64,000 bases of DNA from Clostridium aciditolerans (GTDB lineage: Bacteria > Bacillota > Clostridia > Clostridiales > Clostridiaceae). A program made the translations under genes and the position numbers. The notes below the pieces were generated by a model. The model did not search any database, had not been told where the DNA came from, and saw only the letters and a program-made list of their open reading frames with translations. Positions 26,661 through 35,589 of the stretch are shown piece after piece (within the stretch, counting starts at the first letter, position 1; each line of letters begins with the position of its first letter). The DNA is taken from contig NZ_JAEEGB010000026.1 of assembly GCF_016316925.1 (NCBI RefSeq), positions 62,001 to 126,000 of the forward strand, read 5' to 3'.

Positions 26661-28664
26661 TTACTTATCCACTGCTCTAACATTTACTTTAACATCATAA
26701 AAAGTACTTCCTTTACCTTGATCAGTAAGTCGTTGTGAAGTTAGAGTATTTACTGAACGGTTGCCTGGTGTATGTTCAAGCCACCATACTCCTTCAGTAA
26801 CAACAACGCCTCTTGGAACTTTAGATGTAATTTTAAGTTTAAAAGTTACCTCTCCGCGATCATTGTAAGCAATAACCGTCTGTTCATCTGTAAAGCCCAT
26901 TTTATCAGCATCATCGGGATTCATCTGTAATAGCATTCTATTTGTTTTCGTCAGATCCTCTCTCTCATTAAAGGATGAATTCAATAATCGAGCATCAGGA
27001 GAGTTAATTAGCCAAAACTCTGCATTATCCCCATGAGGTTTAATGTATTTTGGTAAAGGCTCATCTTCCTTAGAATTTAAAATCTCAATTTTCCCTGAAG
27101 AGGTTTTAAACTGAGTCTTATAATTATCAGGCATCGGTAATTCTAATGGTCGCCCTTCAAGCAGTGTTTCAATCTTAGTACTTGCCAGCCATGAAGATGG
27201 TTTAGCTAAAATACTATCAATTAAATCATCCGCAGATTGATTGAAGAAAGACTTATTTATACCCATTGCCTCTGCTAGTAAGCAAAATACTTCCCAGTTG
27301 GATTTTGCCTGTCCTACTGGCGGAATCACTGCATAAGCTCGCTGTATCGTATAATGTCCATAAGCACGATACAAATCGCTATGTTCAAGTGAAGTGGTTG
27401 CCGGCAATACTATATCAGCATATTTTGCTGTATCAGTCATAAAACGTTCATGAACTATAGTAAATAGATCTTCTCTAGCCAATCCCTGCAATACCCTGTT
27501 CTGATCAGGAGCTATTGCCGCCGGATTGGAATGATACACATATAAACTCATTATAGGTGGATCCTTAACTTCATTAAGTGCATTACCTAATTTATTCATA
27601 TTTATAATTCTTGTTGTTTTTTCTTGAAAGTCTTCATGAGTTACTAGGCTTGTATCATATGCACCTCCAGTAGATGTACCAGTAAGCAGACCACCTCCTG
27701 TTTTTCCCCAGGCTCCAACTAGCGCAGGTAGACAAGTAATTGTACGCACAGTCATTGCGCCATTTCCATAACGGGATAGTCCGCTTCCAAGTCTAATAAA
27801 TGGCCCTTGAGCCTTAGCATACTGCCTTGCCATATTTTCAATTATATCAGCATCAATACCAGTTATCTCACTTACTATCTGTGGTGAATAATTTGGTAGA
27901 ATCTCTAATTTAAGCTCATCATATCCTTGTACATGTTCCTTGATAAATTCTTCATCAGCTAAGTTTTCCTTAACTATTACATGCATCAATCCAAGAGCTA
28001 AAGCCCCATCAGTACCTGGTTTAACTATAAAAACCTCATCAGCAATCTTAGCCGTGGAATTTTCATAGGTATCGATTAGCCATACCTTTGCCCCCTGTTT
28101 TCTAGCCTCATTAATGTCATGTATAAGGTGAATACTAGTTGCCACTGCATGAATTCCCCATAAAATAACTAAGTCACTTTTCTGAATTTCTTTAGGATGA
28201 GGTCCCATTGTTTTCCCCATTACTGCGTTCCAACCGCACTCTTTTGCTGGTGAACAAATAGTACGTTCAAGTCTTGATGCACCTAAACTATAAAAAAATG
28301 GATGTCCAGAATTACGCTGCACAAGACCCATTGTTCCAGCATAAGAATATGGCAGTATTGCTTCTGCACCATGCTTTGTAATAATTTCATTCCACTTTGT
28401 TTTTATATGTTCAATAGCCTCAGTCCAGGAAATAGGCGCAAATTTACCGCTGCCCTTAGGACCAGTTCTTCGCAATGGTGTTAAGATTCGCTTCGAAGAA
28501 TGAACTGTTTTTTCATAATGAGCCATTTTCGGACAAAGAGTTCCTCGTGTAAAAGGATGCTCTGGATCCCCCTGTACTTTCACAGCTTTTCCACCGTCTA
28601 CATGAATAAGCAAACCACAAGTGTCAGGACAATCATAAGGACAAACTGATCGTAAAATTTCCAT
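26661..28664 (-). CDS. Molybdopterin oxidoreductase, catalytic subunit (substrate unknown)
   Basis: A 667-residue DMSO-reductase-family enzyme. It has an N-terminal [4Fe-4S] motif (CPYDCPDTCGLL ... TLCPK), molybdopterin-binding blocks and a C-terminal dinucleotide-binding domain. The metal-ligand region reads RTICSPAKECGW near residue 138, so the Mo/W ligand would be cysteine rather than selenocysteine. There is no Tat signal and no electron-transfer or membrane subunit gene beside it, suggesting a soluble enzyme. It lies 54 bases after a C_GCAxxG_C_C gene, probably in one transcript. The gene looks less AT-rich than its surroundings. Formate dehydrogenase-like and thiosulfate/polysulfide reductase-like labels are both possible. 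Confidence 0.85.
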   Translation of the reverse strand: MEILRSVCPYDCPDTCGLLIHVDGGKAVKVQGDPEHPFTRGTLCPKMAHYEKTVHSSKRILTPLRRTGPKGSGKFAPISWTEAIEHIKTKWNEIITKHGAEAILPYSYAGTMGLVQRNSGHPFFYSLGASRLERTICSPAKECGWNAVMGKTMGPHPKEIQKSDLVILWGIHAVATSIHLIHDINEARKQGAKVWLIDTYENSTAKIADEVFIVKPGTDGALALGLMHVIVKENLADEEFIKEHVQGYDELKLEILPNYSPQIVSEITGIDADIIENMARQYAKAQGPFIRLGSGLSRYGNGAMTVRTITCLPALVGAWGKTGGGLLTGTSTGGAYDTSLVTHEDFQEKTTRIINMNKLGNALNEVKDPPIMSLYVYHSNPAAIAPDQNRVLQGLAREDLFTIVHERFMTDTAKYADIVLPATTSLEHSDLYRAYGHYTIQRAYAVIPPVGQAKSNWEVFCLLAEAMGINKSFFNQSADDLIDSILAKPSSWLASTKIETLLEGRPLELPMPDNYKTQFKTSSGKIEILNSKEDEPLPKYIKPHGDNAEFWLINSPDARLLNSSFNEREDLTKTNRMLLQMNPDDADKMGFTDEQTVIAYNDRGEVTFKLKITSKVPRGVVVTEGVWWLEHTPGNRSVNTLTSQRLTDQGKGSTFYDVKVNVRAVDK

Positions 28665-28718
28665 AAACTATTTCTCCTTTTCCTATCATATTTATGTTTT
28701 AACTTTTCATTTAGATAT

Positions 28719-29147
28719 CTATATAACCTCTTTTAAAGTTGAAATCACATCTGCTACTAGCTTTGGGCAGAATGTAGTAAGTAATTGTTTTTCCATAATC
28801 TTTTCCATATCTTCAGGAACGCTGATGTCATATCCTAAGATCTCCTTACAGATAACAGAATCATATTTTTCTAAAAATTTTCCCTTAAATTCCATTAATT
28901 TTGCAATATTTTCATTTTTTATATCTGGAGTATTAGGCATACTGTGTCCATATTTTAATCCAATTGCCATAAGCGCTCCAGTTATAGCTCCACAAGTGCT
29001 TCCACAAAACATACCACCACCAAAACAAGCAGAAATCTTTTTCGCAGTAACATCATCTATACCCAATTCAGCTGATACACTACTTAAAACCACTTGAGAA
29101 CAGTCAAATCCTTCTGAAAAAGCATTTAATATTTTTTGTTCATCCAT
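28719..29147 (-). CDS. C_GCAxxG_C_C family redox protein
   Basis: A 142-residue protein with the family's cysteine pattern: CSQVVLSS near residue 16, ACFGGGMFCGSTCGAITGALMA at ~42-62, a later ICKEILGYD, and a C-terminal TTFCPKLVADV. These cysteines are thought to bind metal or Fe-S or act in redox chemistry. The function is unknown, but the family recurs beside oxidoreductases. The ATG follows AGGAGG. It lies just upstream of the molybdopterin oxidoreductase gene and may hand over electrons or assist maturation (inference). Confidence 0.8.
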   Translation of the reverse strand: MDEQKILNAFSEGFDCSQVVLSSVSAELGIDDVTAKKISACFGGGMFCGSTCGAITGALMAIGLKYGHSMPNTPDIKNENIAKLMEFKGKFLEKYDSVICKEILGYDISVPEDMEKIMEKQLLTTFCPKLVADVISTLKEVI

Positions 29148-29296
29148 TTCTTTTTCCTCCTCATTTGTCTTTGATTTCCTTTAAGTTTCACTTTATTATA
29201 ACATGAATGATTGCTGCACAAAATTAAAGTATATTTAATTAGTATAAAATATAAAATATTTTAATAGATAAATTTAAATATATTAGTTTTTTTTAT

Positions 29297-29325
29297 TTGA
29301 CACAATATAAAAGACAATATACAAT
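29297..29325 (+). promoter_or_regulatory. Sigma-A promoter for the arsS-like operon
   Basis: TTGACA and TACAAT are separated by 17 bases. The implied start is near 29332, leaving a leader of about 130 bases before the first ATG at 29461. The rest of the 29148-29296 spacer shows only AT-rich sequence. Confidence 0.65.
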
Positions 29326-29389
29326 AACTTCGATTACCAGTTTACAATTAATATTATATAATTATCAGGTATAAAGTGACTTTCTAGTT

Positions 29390-29445
29390 TAAAAACATAT
29401 CCCGGCGTATAATTCATCTTTCGGCCGTAGAGCCCTATATACATA
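29390..29445 (+). promoter_or_regulatory. GC-rich leader segment, candidate structured RNA
   Basis: Within an otherwise AT-rich leader, 29400-29440 holds CCCGGCG and CGGCCGTAGAGCCC, which can pair partly (CGGC with GCCG; GGC with GCC). It lies between the promoter and a strong GGAGGA site. It does not match riboswitch classes I can recall, so it is only a candidate. Confidence 0.3.
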
Positions 29446-29460
29446 AGAGGAGGAATATAA

Positions 29461-29793
29461 ATGAATACTTACTACAATCCAGAAGACTTATCAAAGTTCG
29501 GTACAATAGGAGAAGATGCTCCTAACTTATGGGAAAAATTTATGGAGTATTATGGAGCAGTATTTGAAGAAGGCGCATTGACAGCTCGTGAAAAAGCTAT
29601 TGTTGCTTTGGCAGTGGCGCATGCAGTACAGTGTCCTTATTGCATTGATTCTTATACACAAGGTTGTTTGGAAAAAGGCGTAAACCAGGAACAAATGATG
29701 GAAGCAATTCATGTAGCAGCTGCAATCCGTGGAGGCGCTACTTTAGTTCACGGCGTTCAAATGAAGAATGTAGCAAACAAGTTGGAGCTTTAG
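29461..29793 (+). CDS. AhpD/carboxymuconolactone decarboxylase-like protein (ArsS-associated)
   Basis: A 110-residue protein with the AhpD-type redox motif CPYCIDSYTQGC near residues 60-70 and the helix REKAIVALAVAHAV. The family is alkylhydroperoxidase-like; this version is the small partner that commonly precedes the arsenosugar radical SAM gene arsS. The ATG follows GGAGGA, and the arsS-like ATG lies 12 bases after its stop. Peroxide handling or thiol redox during arsenic chemistry is inferred from context only. Confidence 0.82.
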   Translation: MNTYYNPEDLSKFGTIGEDAPNLWEKFMEYYGAVFEEGALTAREKAIVALAVAHAVQCPYCIDSYTQGCLEKGVNQEQMMEAIHVAAAIRGGATLVHGVQMKNVANKLEL

Positions 29794-29805
29794 GTGGAGA
29801 CTGTT

Positions 29806-30786
29806 ATGAATAATGAAAATTATCTAGAAGAATTAAAATGTATTCCTAAATTTGTTACTAGAATAGAAAATGAAGAATTTTGCAAAACAAATGAATCATT
29901 GACAACAATGCAGATCAACGTTGGAAAGGTTTGCAACTTGGCCTGTAAGCACTGCCACGTTGAGGCAGGCCCGAATCGTACAGAAAGTATGACTTTGGAA
30001 ACGATGAAAGCTTGTTTACAAGTATTTAAAGAAAATAACTTCTCAGTTTTGGATATTACAGGTGGAGCGCCTGAAATGAATCCCCATTTTGAGTGGCTCA
30101 TTGAAGAGGCCTCATCTATGGGATGTAAAGTAATTGTGCGTTCCAACTTAGTTGTATTACAGGAAAAGGAGTACAAGCATTTACCAGAGTTTTATGTAAA
30201 ACACAATGTAGAGGTTGTCTGTTCCCTTCCCTATTACAGTGCTAAAGATACAAATAGACAGCGGGGCGATGGTGTATTTGAAAAAAGTATCTCTATGCTG
30301 CAGGAGTTAAATGATTTAGGGTATGGCAGAGAACATCATCTTATTTTAAATCTTGTCTACAATCCTGGCGGTGCCTTCTTACCTCCCTCTCAAGAAGCAA
30401 TGGAGGTAGAATATAAACGCAAACTACAGGAGCAGCATGGCATTGTATTCAATCATTTATTTACAATTACAAACAACCCTGTAGGCCGCTTTAGATTATT
30501 TCTCAAAAGAAGTAACAACTTAGAAGGGTATATGCAAAGACTTTCTAATAGCTTTAATGCTTCAACGGTGGAAAACATGATGTGTAGAAATCAGCTCTCT
30601 GTTGCTTGGGATGGGAAACTTTATGATTGTGATTTTAATCAAACATTGGCTTGGACTGTGAAGGGAACAAATCATATTAGCATGCTAAGGGGTACTCCAA
30701 TTAAAAAACGTACAATATGTTTAGGAAACCATTGTTATGCCTGTACTGCAGGCAACGGATCAAGCTGCGGTGGAGCAACAGAATAG
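29806..30786 (+). CDS. arsS: Arsenosugar-biosynthesis-type radical SAM protein ArsS
   Basis: A 326-residue radical SAM enzyme with the cluster motif CNLACKHCHVEAG near residue 46, GGAPEMNP, and a C-terminal extra domain ending CLGNHCYACTAGNGSSCGG. Family members attach a deoxyadenosyl group to methylated arsenic. Some homologues carry selenocysteine in the C-terminal motif; here it is cysteine. The ATG at 29806 after GGTGGAG is preferred to the GTG at 29794. The usual partner ArsM is not in the window, so either it lies elsewhere or the substrate is different. Confidence 0.82.
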   Translation: MNNENYLEELKCIPKFVTRIENEEFCKTNESLTTMQINVGKVCNLACKHCHVEAGPNRTESMTLETMKACLQVFKENNFSVLDITGGAPEMNPHFEWLIEEASSMGCKVIVRSNLVVLQEKEYKHLPEFYVKHNVEVVCSLPYYSAKDTNRQRGDGVFEKSISMLQELNDLGYGREHHLILNLVYNPGGAFLPPSQEAMEVEYKRKLQEQHGIVFNHLFTITNNPVGRFRLFLKRSNNLEGYMQRLSNSFNASTVENMMCRNQLSVAWDGKLYDCDFNQTLAWTVKGTNHISMLRGTPIKKRTICLGNHCYACTAGNGSSCGGATE

Positions 30787-30809
30787 TAATAGCTGACTTA
30801 AATAAGAAT

Positions 30810-30875
30810 GAGGCTGTCGCATTAAGGAATTTACATACAATATATTGTAGTATTTATTCTTAGTGCAACAGCCCC
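30810..30875. repeat. Long imperfect inverted repeat after arsS
   Basis: Arms GAGGCTGTCGCATTAAGGAAT and ATTCTTAGTGCAACAGCCCC pair with few mismatches around a loop that holds the palindrome TACAATATATTGTA. It could terminate arsS transcription or be a relic of an element with GGCTGTCGCA-type ends. There is no long T-run. Confidence 0.5.
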
Positions 30876-30936
30876 TATTTGTACATAGTAAGTATAACTT
30901 TACATATCTTCCGGTTCTGTTACATTAAAACCCCAT

Positions 30937-31278
30937 TTATATCTTTTTAACAAATTCAGATTTTAATTGCATAGCTCCAAAACCATCAATTTTGCAATCA
31001 ATATTATGATCTCCATCAACTAAACGTATATTTTTCACTTTTGTACCTATTTTTATGGATGATGAACTTCCTTTTACCTTAAGATCCTTGATTACTGCTA
31101 CAGTGTCACCATCCTTTAAGATATTTCCATTAGCATCTTTAACAATCTTTTCATCTTCATTATTTTCAGTCAATGATTCTAAAGTCCACTCATAAGCACA
31201 TTCTGGGCAAACAAAAAGACCTCTATCTTCATAAGTATATTCTGAATTACATTTTGGGCAATTTGGCAAATTAGTCAT
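30937..31278 (-). CDS. yjdM: YjdM/PhnA family zinc-ribbon protein
   Basis: A 113-residue protein that tracks E. coli YjdM (formerly PhnA) almost throughout. It has a zinc ribbon [21 protein letters not shown] at the N-terminus, then [27 protein letters not shown] and [19 protein letters not shown]. The role is unsettled despite the old alkylphosphonate name. It starts at ATG after AAGGAG and is monocistronic. The 31279-31530 spacer upstream shows no gene. Confidence 0.9.
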   Translation of the reverse strand: MTNLPNCPKCNSEYTYEDRGLFVCPECAYEWTLESLTENNEDEKIVKDANGNILKDGDTVAVIKDLKVKGSSSSIKIGTKVKNIRLVDGDHNIDCKIDGFGAMQLKSEFVKKI

Positions 31279-31530
31279 AAATTCACTCCTTCATTTGTTA
31301 TAGACTTATATATCCTATCATAGTCTTCTCCTATTGACAACTTTTCTTTCAAATGCTTTTCAACAAAGTAATAAAACTATTATATCGTCTCTTCACTAAA
31401 ATTTACACCTTATGATTCCTTCTGATTCATTGTTGCTTTACGAGATATTCAATTTTTTATTTTTACTTGAAAAACATGACGGAGAATATTTCCTTATTGT
31501 AGAATTATCTTTAAATAAACTTTATAGTTA

Positions 31531-31560
31531 AAGGAGCAGATTTTCCTATCTGCTCCTTAA
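31531..31560 (-). terminator. Hairpin terminator after the GyrI-like gene
   Basis: A perfect 10-bp stem, AAGGAGCAGA / TCTGCTCCTT, with an 8-base loop and a short T stretch on the minus strand, 30 bases after the stop. Confidence 0.6.
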
Positions 31561-31590
31561 TTAGAAAGTATATTTTCTATTTGTAAAAAT

Positions 31591-32070
31591 TTATTTCTTA
31601 ATAATAGGTATCCAAATTTCGCATTTGTAATTGCTGTCATTTGGATTACCTGGTAGATAAATCTCTAATTCCGGTGCATCTGCATGTTCATATCCTGTTG
31701 CAGGAAACCATTCCGAAAAAATGCGCTTCCACACTTCTTGAAGAGCTCCTGGAATTGGTCCAACTGCTTCAAATACTGCCCAGGTAGCTGCGGGTATCTC
31801 TTTTTCAATTAAATCATCTGGTACTTCAGCTTTTAATTTCTCAACTGCGATAACATAAGTAAACTCACCCTTCTCATGTTCAAAATCTGTGCATACGCCT
31901 AATACCCCTAAGCTTCCCGCAATCTTAAATAATTTTTCGCATAGACCATTATTGTATGATTCCTCCCAAAACTTTGGAATTGTTTCGAACTGCTTGCCAC
32001 AGTCAGTTGTAACTTTTTTACACTTTCCAATAATTTTAAAACCTTTCTTATCAACTACCCTACAGTTCAT
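31591..32070 (-). CDS. GyrI-like/effector-binding domain protein
   Basis: A 159-residue stand-alone ligand-binding domain of the GyrI/AraC-effector (SOUL-like) fold. It shows FKIIGKCKKVTT at the start, the IPAATWAVFEAVGPIPGALQEVWKRIF block, and a C-terminal YKCEIWIPI strand. Such proteins bind or hydrolyse small hydrophobic compounds or inhibit gyrase; nothing more specific can be said. The ATG follows AAGGGGG. There is no DNA-binding domain. Confidence 0.8.
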   Translation of the reverse strand: MNCRVVDKKGFKIIGKCKKVTTDCGKQFETIPKFWEESYNNGLCEKLFKIAGSLGVLGVCTDFEHEKGEFTYVIAVEKLKAEVPDDLIEKEIPAATWAVFEAVGPIPGALQEVWKRIFSEWFPATGYEHADAPELEIYLPGNPNDSNYKCEIWIPIIKK

Positions 32071-32126
32071 AACTTTATCCCCCTTAATTTATAATTTTTA
32101 ATAATTTATCTAAAGTTATTAATGTA

Positions 32127-32843
32127 TTATTTCTTTTCCATTTCAAGAAGCTGATTTACAGTCTTAAATGTATATCCTTTCTTCTTTAGCCCTTCTATTA
32201 TGCCTTTTATAGAATTAATAGTTATATCCTTTTCATCATACATAGGATGTAAAAGTATTATTGAGCCCGGCTTGGCATTATCAAGAACATATTTTACAAT
32301 TTTATCAGAATCTGAATTAATCTCCGGATATGAATTAGGCTCTAAGTCCCATAAAATAGTCTTTCGATTATTTTGTTCTAGATAATATGGAAGTAAAATA
32401 AGCTTTTTACCGTTTGGTGGTCTAAACTGTATAGTATCCTTATATCCTATCTTTCTAATTAACCTGTCAGTATCCTCAATTTCTTTTTTAATATATGATG
32501 GTGACTTAAAAACCATACGATTATGAGAATACGTATGATTGCCTATTTCTTGTCCTGATACCACTAACTTTTTTGCTTCATCAGGATATTTATCTATTTC
32601 ACTTCCAATTAGGAAAAAGGTAGCCTTTATATTTTCCTCATTAAGAATAGATAAAATTTTATCCACTTTTTTTGATGGGCCATCATCAAAGGTTAGCGCT
32701 ACTACTTTTTCTTTAGTATTAACTCTACTGACTATTCCTCCAAAAAACTGAAAGCTTCTTGAGTTCATAATCTTATAAGTGCCAAAGCTAGTTAAAAGAA
32801 ATACTATAAATATACATAATAATAACAGAATTCGCTTCTTCAC
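32127..32843 (-). CDS. Polysaccharide deacetylase (NodB domain), membrane-anchored
   Basis: A 238-residue protein with an N-terminal membrane anchor (ILLLLCIFIVFLLTSFGTY) and a NodB domain. The metal and catalytic motifs are VVALTFDDGPS (Asp pair), GNHTYSHNRM (His pair) and FRPPNGKK, with SIILLHPMYDE near the end. It probably de-N-acetylates cell-wall or capsular glycans outside the membrane. It starts at GTG after GAGAGGA. A related gene lies at 47741 on the other strand. Confidence 0.88.
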   Translation of the reverse strand: MKKRILLLLCIFIVFLLTSFGTYKIMNSRSFQFFGGIVSRVNTKEKVVALTFDDGPSKKVDKILSILNEENIKATFFLIGSEIDKYPDEAKKLVVSGQEIGNHTYSHNRMVFKSPSYIKKEIEDTDRLIRKIGYKDTIQFRPPNGKKLILLPYYLEQNNRKTILWDLEPNSYPEINSDSDKIVKYVLDNAKPGSIILLHPMYDEKDITINSIKGIIEGLKKKGYTFKTVNQLLEMEKK

Positions 32844-32872
32844 TACTTATCCTCTCTAAAATATCTCATAAG

Positions 32873-33043
32873 TTAAGATACTCTTTCTTTACAATATTCG
32901 AATTTTCTTGCCTTCATTAAAAATAAAGAATAATTGATTTCTTCACCATTATCAATTGAATTGATTATATCATTGGAAATTATTTTTGCTCTATTAATTC
33001 TTTCATCAGTATCCCAATTCCTAGTATAATTATCAAAACTCAT
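32873..33043 (-). CDS. Small ORF resembling the N-terminus of a class I methyltransferase (fragment?)
   Basis: A 56-codon frame with ATG after AGGAG (10-base spacing). The first 20 residues (SFDNYTRNWDTDERINRAK) look like the opening of clostridial SAM-dependent methyltransferases. The SAM-binding motif that should follow is missing, and the frame ends KARKFEYCKERVS. It is either a truncated methyltransferase gene or a small independent protein. It lies 30 bases upstream of the deacetylase gene. Confidence 0.45.
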   Translation of the reverse strand: MSFDNYTRNWDTDERINRAKIISNDIINSIDNGEEINYSLFLMKARKFEYCKERVS

Positions 33044-33110
33044 TATGATGCTTCTCCTAGTCTTGTTTTTCTTATCATTTTAAATTTAAATATTGAAATA
33101 TTTTCTAATG

Positions 33111-33704
33111 CTACTTTTCTTGGTTATGAATAATCCTTACTAAGTTATCTTTATGCCTAATTACCATTAAAACACAAGCTATCGTAGTAGAAACTACTAG
33201 TGAAATGGGTAATTTCATAATAATACATACTATAGGTATTGTTAGTCCTGTTGCAATCGATCTAACAGAAACTATGCTTGTAAATAAACGCAATATAAAA
33301 TGAACTGCAACTCCAGCTAATATCGGAATTGGTACAAATAAAAAAAATGCACCAAGCGTTGTATTTACGCCCTTACCCCCCTTAAAAGAAAGAAATGGAG
33401 TATAGTCATGTCCTAAAACCACCGCTATTGCAACAATAGAAATATAGGCATTCGTTGATATTGGTAATTTTATAGTCCTCGCCAAATATATACCTATAGC
33501 CACTGGAATCATACCCTTTAAGATATCTATTATCTGAGTAATAATAGATATCTTAGCGCCTGCAATTCTTTTCACATTTGTTGAGCCTATATTCCCACTA
33601 CCTTTAGTTCTAATATCAATTCCACAAAACTTTTTAGTAATTAAGTATCCTGTTGGGATTGAACCACATAAAAAAGAAATTATAATTGTTATTAAAATAA
33701 TCAT
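33111..33704 (-). CDS. plsY: Acyl-phosphate glycerol-3-phosphate acyltransferase PlsY
   Basis: A 197-residue integral membrane enzyme with five predicted helices and all three PlsY motifs: GSIPTGYLI, KGSGNIGSTNVKRIAG and GHDYTPFLSFKGGKGVNTT. It transfers the acyl group from acyl-phosphate to glycerol-3-phosphate, the first step of phospholipid synthesis. The ATG follows GGGTGAAG. Being outside any lipid gene cluster, it may be a second copy in this genome. Confidence 0.92.
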   Translation of the reverse strand: MIILITIIISFLCGSIPTGYLITKKFCGIDIRTKGSGNIGSTNVKRIAGAKISIITQIIDILKGMIPVAIGIYLARTIKLPISTNAYISIVAIAVVLGHDYTPFLSFKGGKGVNTTLGAFFLFVPIPILAGVAVHFILRLFTSIVSVRSIATGLTIPIVCIIMKLPISLVVSTTIACVLMVIRHKDNLVRIIHNQEK

Positions 33705-33728
33705 TCACTTCACCCTAAATTTATTATA

Positions 33729-34463
33729 TTATAGTATTCCATGAATTAGATTACAATTTTCCATATGAATTTTTCTCATATGCTCAGTTTCAAATTCAAT
33801 TTTTTTGCCATTTTTTAAATCATTTAAGTATTCTATCGCTTGGTAAATATCTTCTTCAGATAAATTTAACGTATGGCTAGCTGTAATCTTTTTAGGTTTA
33901 TAATCTAAGTATTTCTTAAATGTTTTTATATATGTTTCTATGTCATTGTTCTCAACATGTATAATCGGTTTTTCTAAATTGTCACCAGCATACAATATTT
34001 TTTCATCATGATCAAATATTGAAATACTATCAACAGTATGTCCCGGGCTATAAAATATTTCTATGCCTTCATTAATAAAATTAATATTTTCTTTAAAGGT
34101 AACGTTAGGTAAATATTTTTCAACATTTCCTGATATATATTTTTCATTTTTCTTTAATTGCTCTTCCCAGTATTTATCTAATAATTCTCCACATTGTTCA
34201 TGACCAATTATTGTATTTTCCTTAAAGCTAGAGTTTCCCCATACGTGATCCCAATGAAAATGCGTATTTATAACAATTACTTCTTTATTATTATTTTTGT
34301 GTTTTATGATTTCTTTTATTGGCATCATACTGTCAGAACCACAAAAAGTATCAATCAAAAATATCTTTGACTTTTTTTCAATTAAGAAAACATTAGTAGT
34401 ATAAATTTCTAAGTCATTATAAATAAATGCATCACAATTTTTACTTATTTTTATATTTTCCAT
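33729..34463 (-). CDS. MBL-fold metallo-hydrolase
   Basis: A 244-residue metallo-beta-lactamase-fold protein with NTHFHWDHVWGN (HxHxDH metal motif, near residue 75), FYSPGHTVDS, YAGDN and ASHTL. This suggests a two-metal hydrolase of unknown substrate. I take ATG 34463, preceded by GGGGGAG, rather than the TTG six codons upstream. It follows a CMD-family gene by 36 bases on the same strand and may be co-transcribed with it. Confidence 0.85.
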   Translation of the reverse strand: MENIKISKNCDAFIYNDLEIYTTNVFLIEKKSKIFLIDTFCGSDSMMPIKEIIKHKNNNKEVIVINTHFHWDHVWGNSSFKENTIIGHEQCGELLDKYWEEQLKKNEKYISGNVEKYLPNVTFKENINFINEGIEIFYSPGHTVDSISIFDHDEKILYAGDNLEKPIIHVENNDIETYIKTFKKYLDYKPKKITASHTLNLSEEDIYQAIEYLNDLKNGKKIEFETEHMRKIHMENCNLIHGIL

Positions 34464-34499
34464 ATTTTTTCTCCCCCACAATAACCTGATTTAGATATT

Positions 34500-34841
34500 T
34501 TATTTTTTCGATGTAAATTCTTCTAATACTTTCATAGCAAATCTAGCATTTGGATAAGTAATAGAACCGCCACCAATTACGCCAATCTTTATTGCTTCCA
34601 TAATCTGAGCTACACTTGCACCAGCATTTATACAACCCTCTATATGATAACAAATACACTCATTGCAACGACTAACTACTGAAATAGCTAATCCCATGAG
34701 TTCTTTGTGCTTTTTATCAATTGCACCATCAGAATATGTTTTATCATCCAATTCTCCAAATTCCTTAAAGAAGTCATCAGTCTGATTAAGTTTCAGATTG
34801 TACTCTTTTCGATATTCTTTCATATTTTTAATATCCATCAT
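34500..34841 (-). CDS. Carboxymuconolactone decarboxylase/AhpD-like protein
   Basis: A 113-residue protein with the redox motif RCNECICYHIEGCINAG (CxxC near residue 60) and the KHKELMGLAISVVS helix. It is similar in family to the ArsS-linked protein at 29461 but clearly a different subgroup. The role is probably peroxide or thiol redox; the substrate is unknown. Two adjacent ATGs follow AGGAG. It is upstream of the MBL hydrolase gene. Confidence 0.82.
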   Translation of the reverse strand: MMDIKNMKEYRKEYNLKLNQTDDFFKEFGELDDKTYSDGAIDKKHKELMGLAISVVSRCNECICYHIEGCINAGASVAQIMEAIKIGVIGGGSITYPNARFAMKVLEEFTSKK

Positions 34842-34946
34842 TTTTCTCCTATTGCATAAATAATATTTACTTCATCAAATATTACAATTGTCCATGTATT
34901 TAATTATATAGCATATGAATGCAAAATTACAAATAGTTAACATAGG

Positions 34947-35087
34947 CTATGCATAAATCGCTTCTCTAACTCCAAAATCCTTTAATTTTGTATCAGAATG
35001 ACAGGTTTGAGATTGTACCAATAGATTTTTACTCTTAACAGTATCTTTTTCTGTATTAGAGACTTCCAACCACTTAAACCAATACAT
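34947..35087 (-). CDS. Possible 46-residue small protein downstream of hxlR
   Basis: The ATG lies 8 bases after the HxlR stop, with AAGG six bases before it. The frame (YWFKWLEVSNTEK ... LKDFGVREAIYA) has a protein-like composition. No family is recognised; it may be a remnant of a longer gene. Confidence 0.3.
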   Translation of the reverse strand: MYWFKWLEVSNTEKDTVKSKNLLVQSQTCHSDTKLKDFGVREAIYA

Positions 35088-35095
35088 ATTTTACC

Positions 35096-35437
35096 TTAAT
35101 CACAAGATGTTTTAGAAATTTTTTGATAATTTTTTCCCCATTCACACATGGAATTTAAAATAGGTTTCATACTTTCACCTAGTTTAGTAAGTCCATATTC
35201 AACTTTTGGCGGAACCTCTGGATAAACTTTTCTATAAATTATACCATCTCTTTCTAATTCTCTTAATTGAAGTGTTAGAGTCTTTTGAGTAATATTTTTT
35301 AGTAATCTTTGTAATTCGTTAAATCTAATTACTCCTCTTGTTAGATGCCAAAGGATTGATATTTTCCATTTACCACTTAATATATTTATAGTTACGTCCA
35401 TAGGACATTCTGTTATTAAATTTTCTGATTTTGCCAT
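35096..35437 (-). CDS. HxlR-family transcriptional regulator
   Basis: A 113-residue winged-helix protein of the HxlR/YodB class: ECPMDVTINILSGKWKISILWHL at the N-terminus, then RFNELQRLLKNITQKTLTLQLREL and DGIIYRKVYPEVPPKVEYGLT. The N-terminal cysteine (~residue 9) is in the place where YodB-type members sense electrophiles or oxidants. It is divergent from the amidohydrolase gene, which it probably controls together with itself from the 150-base spacer. Confidence 0.88.
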   Translation of the reverse strand: MAKSENLITECPMDVTINILSGKWKISILWHLTRGVIRFNELQRLLKNITQKTLTLQLRELERDGIIYRKVYPEVPPKVEYGLTKLGESMKPILNSMCEWGKNYQKISKTSCD

Positions 35438-35589
35438 TCTTGACTCTCCTCAAAACTTTTAAGTACTAACTTTATAGTATCATTTACTACACTCCATTTC
35501 AAATTTGTGCGTACTTTAAATGCGCTATTATCGGTGATATGCTTTTAATCAGAGTAAAGGAATTAATAATTCAAGAAAGGATGTTTTAT

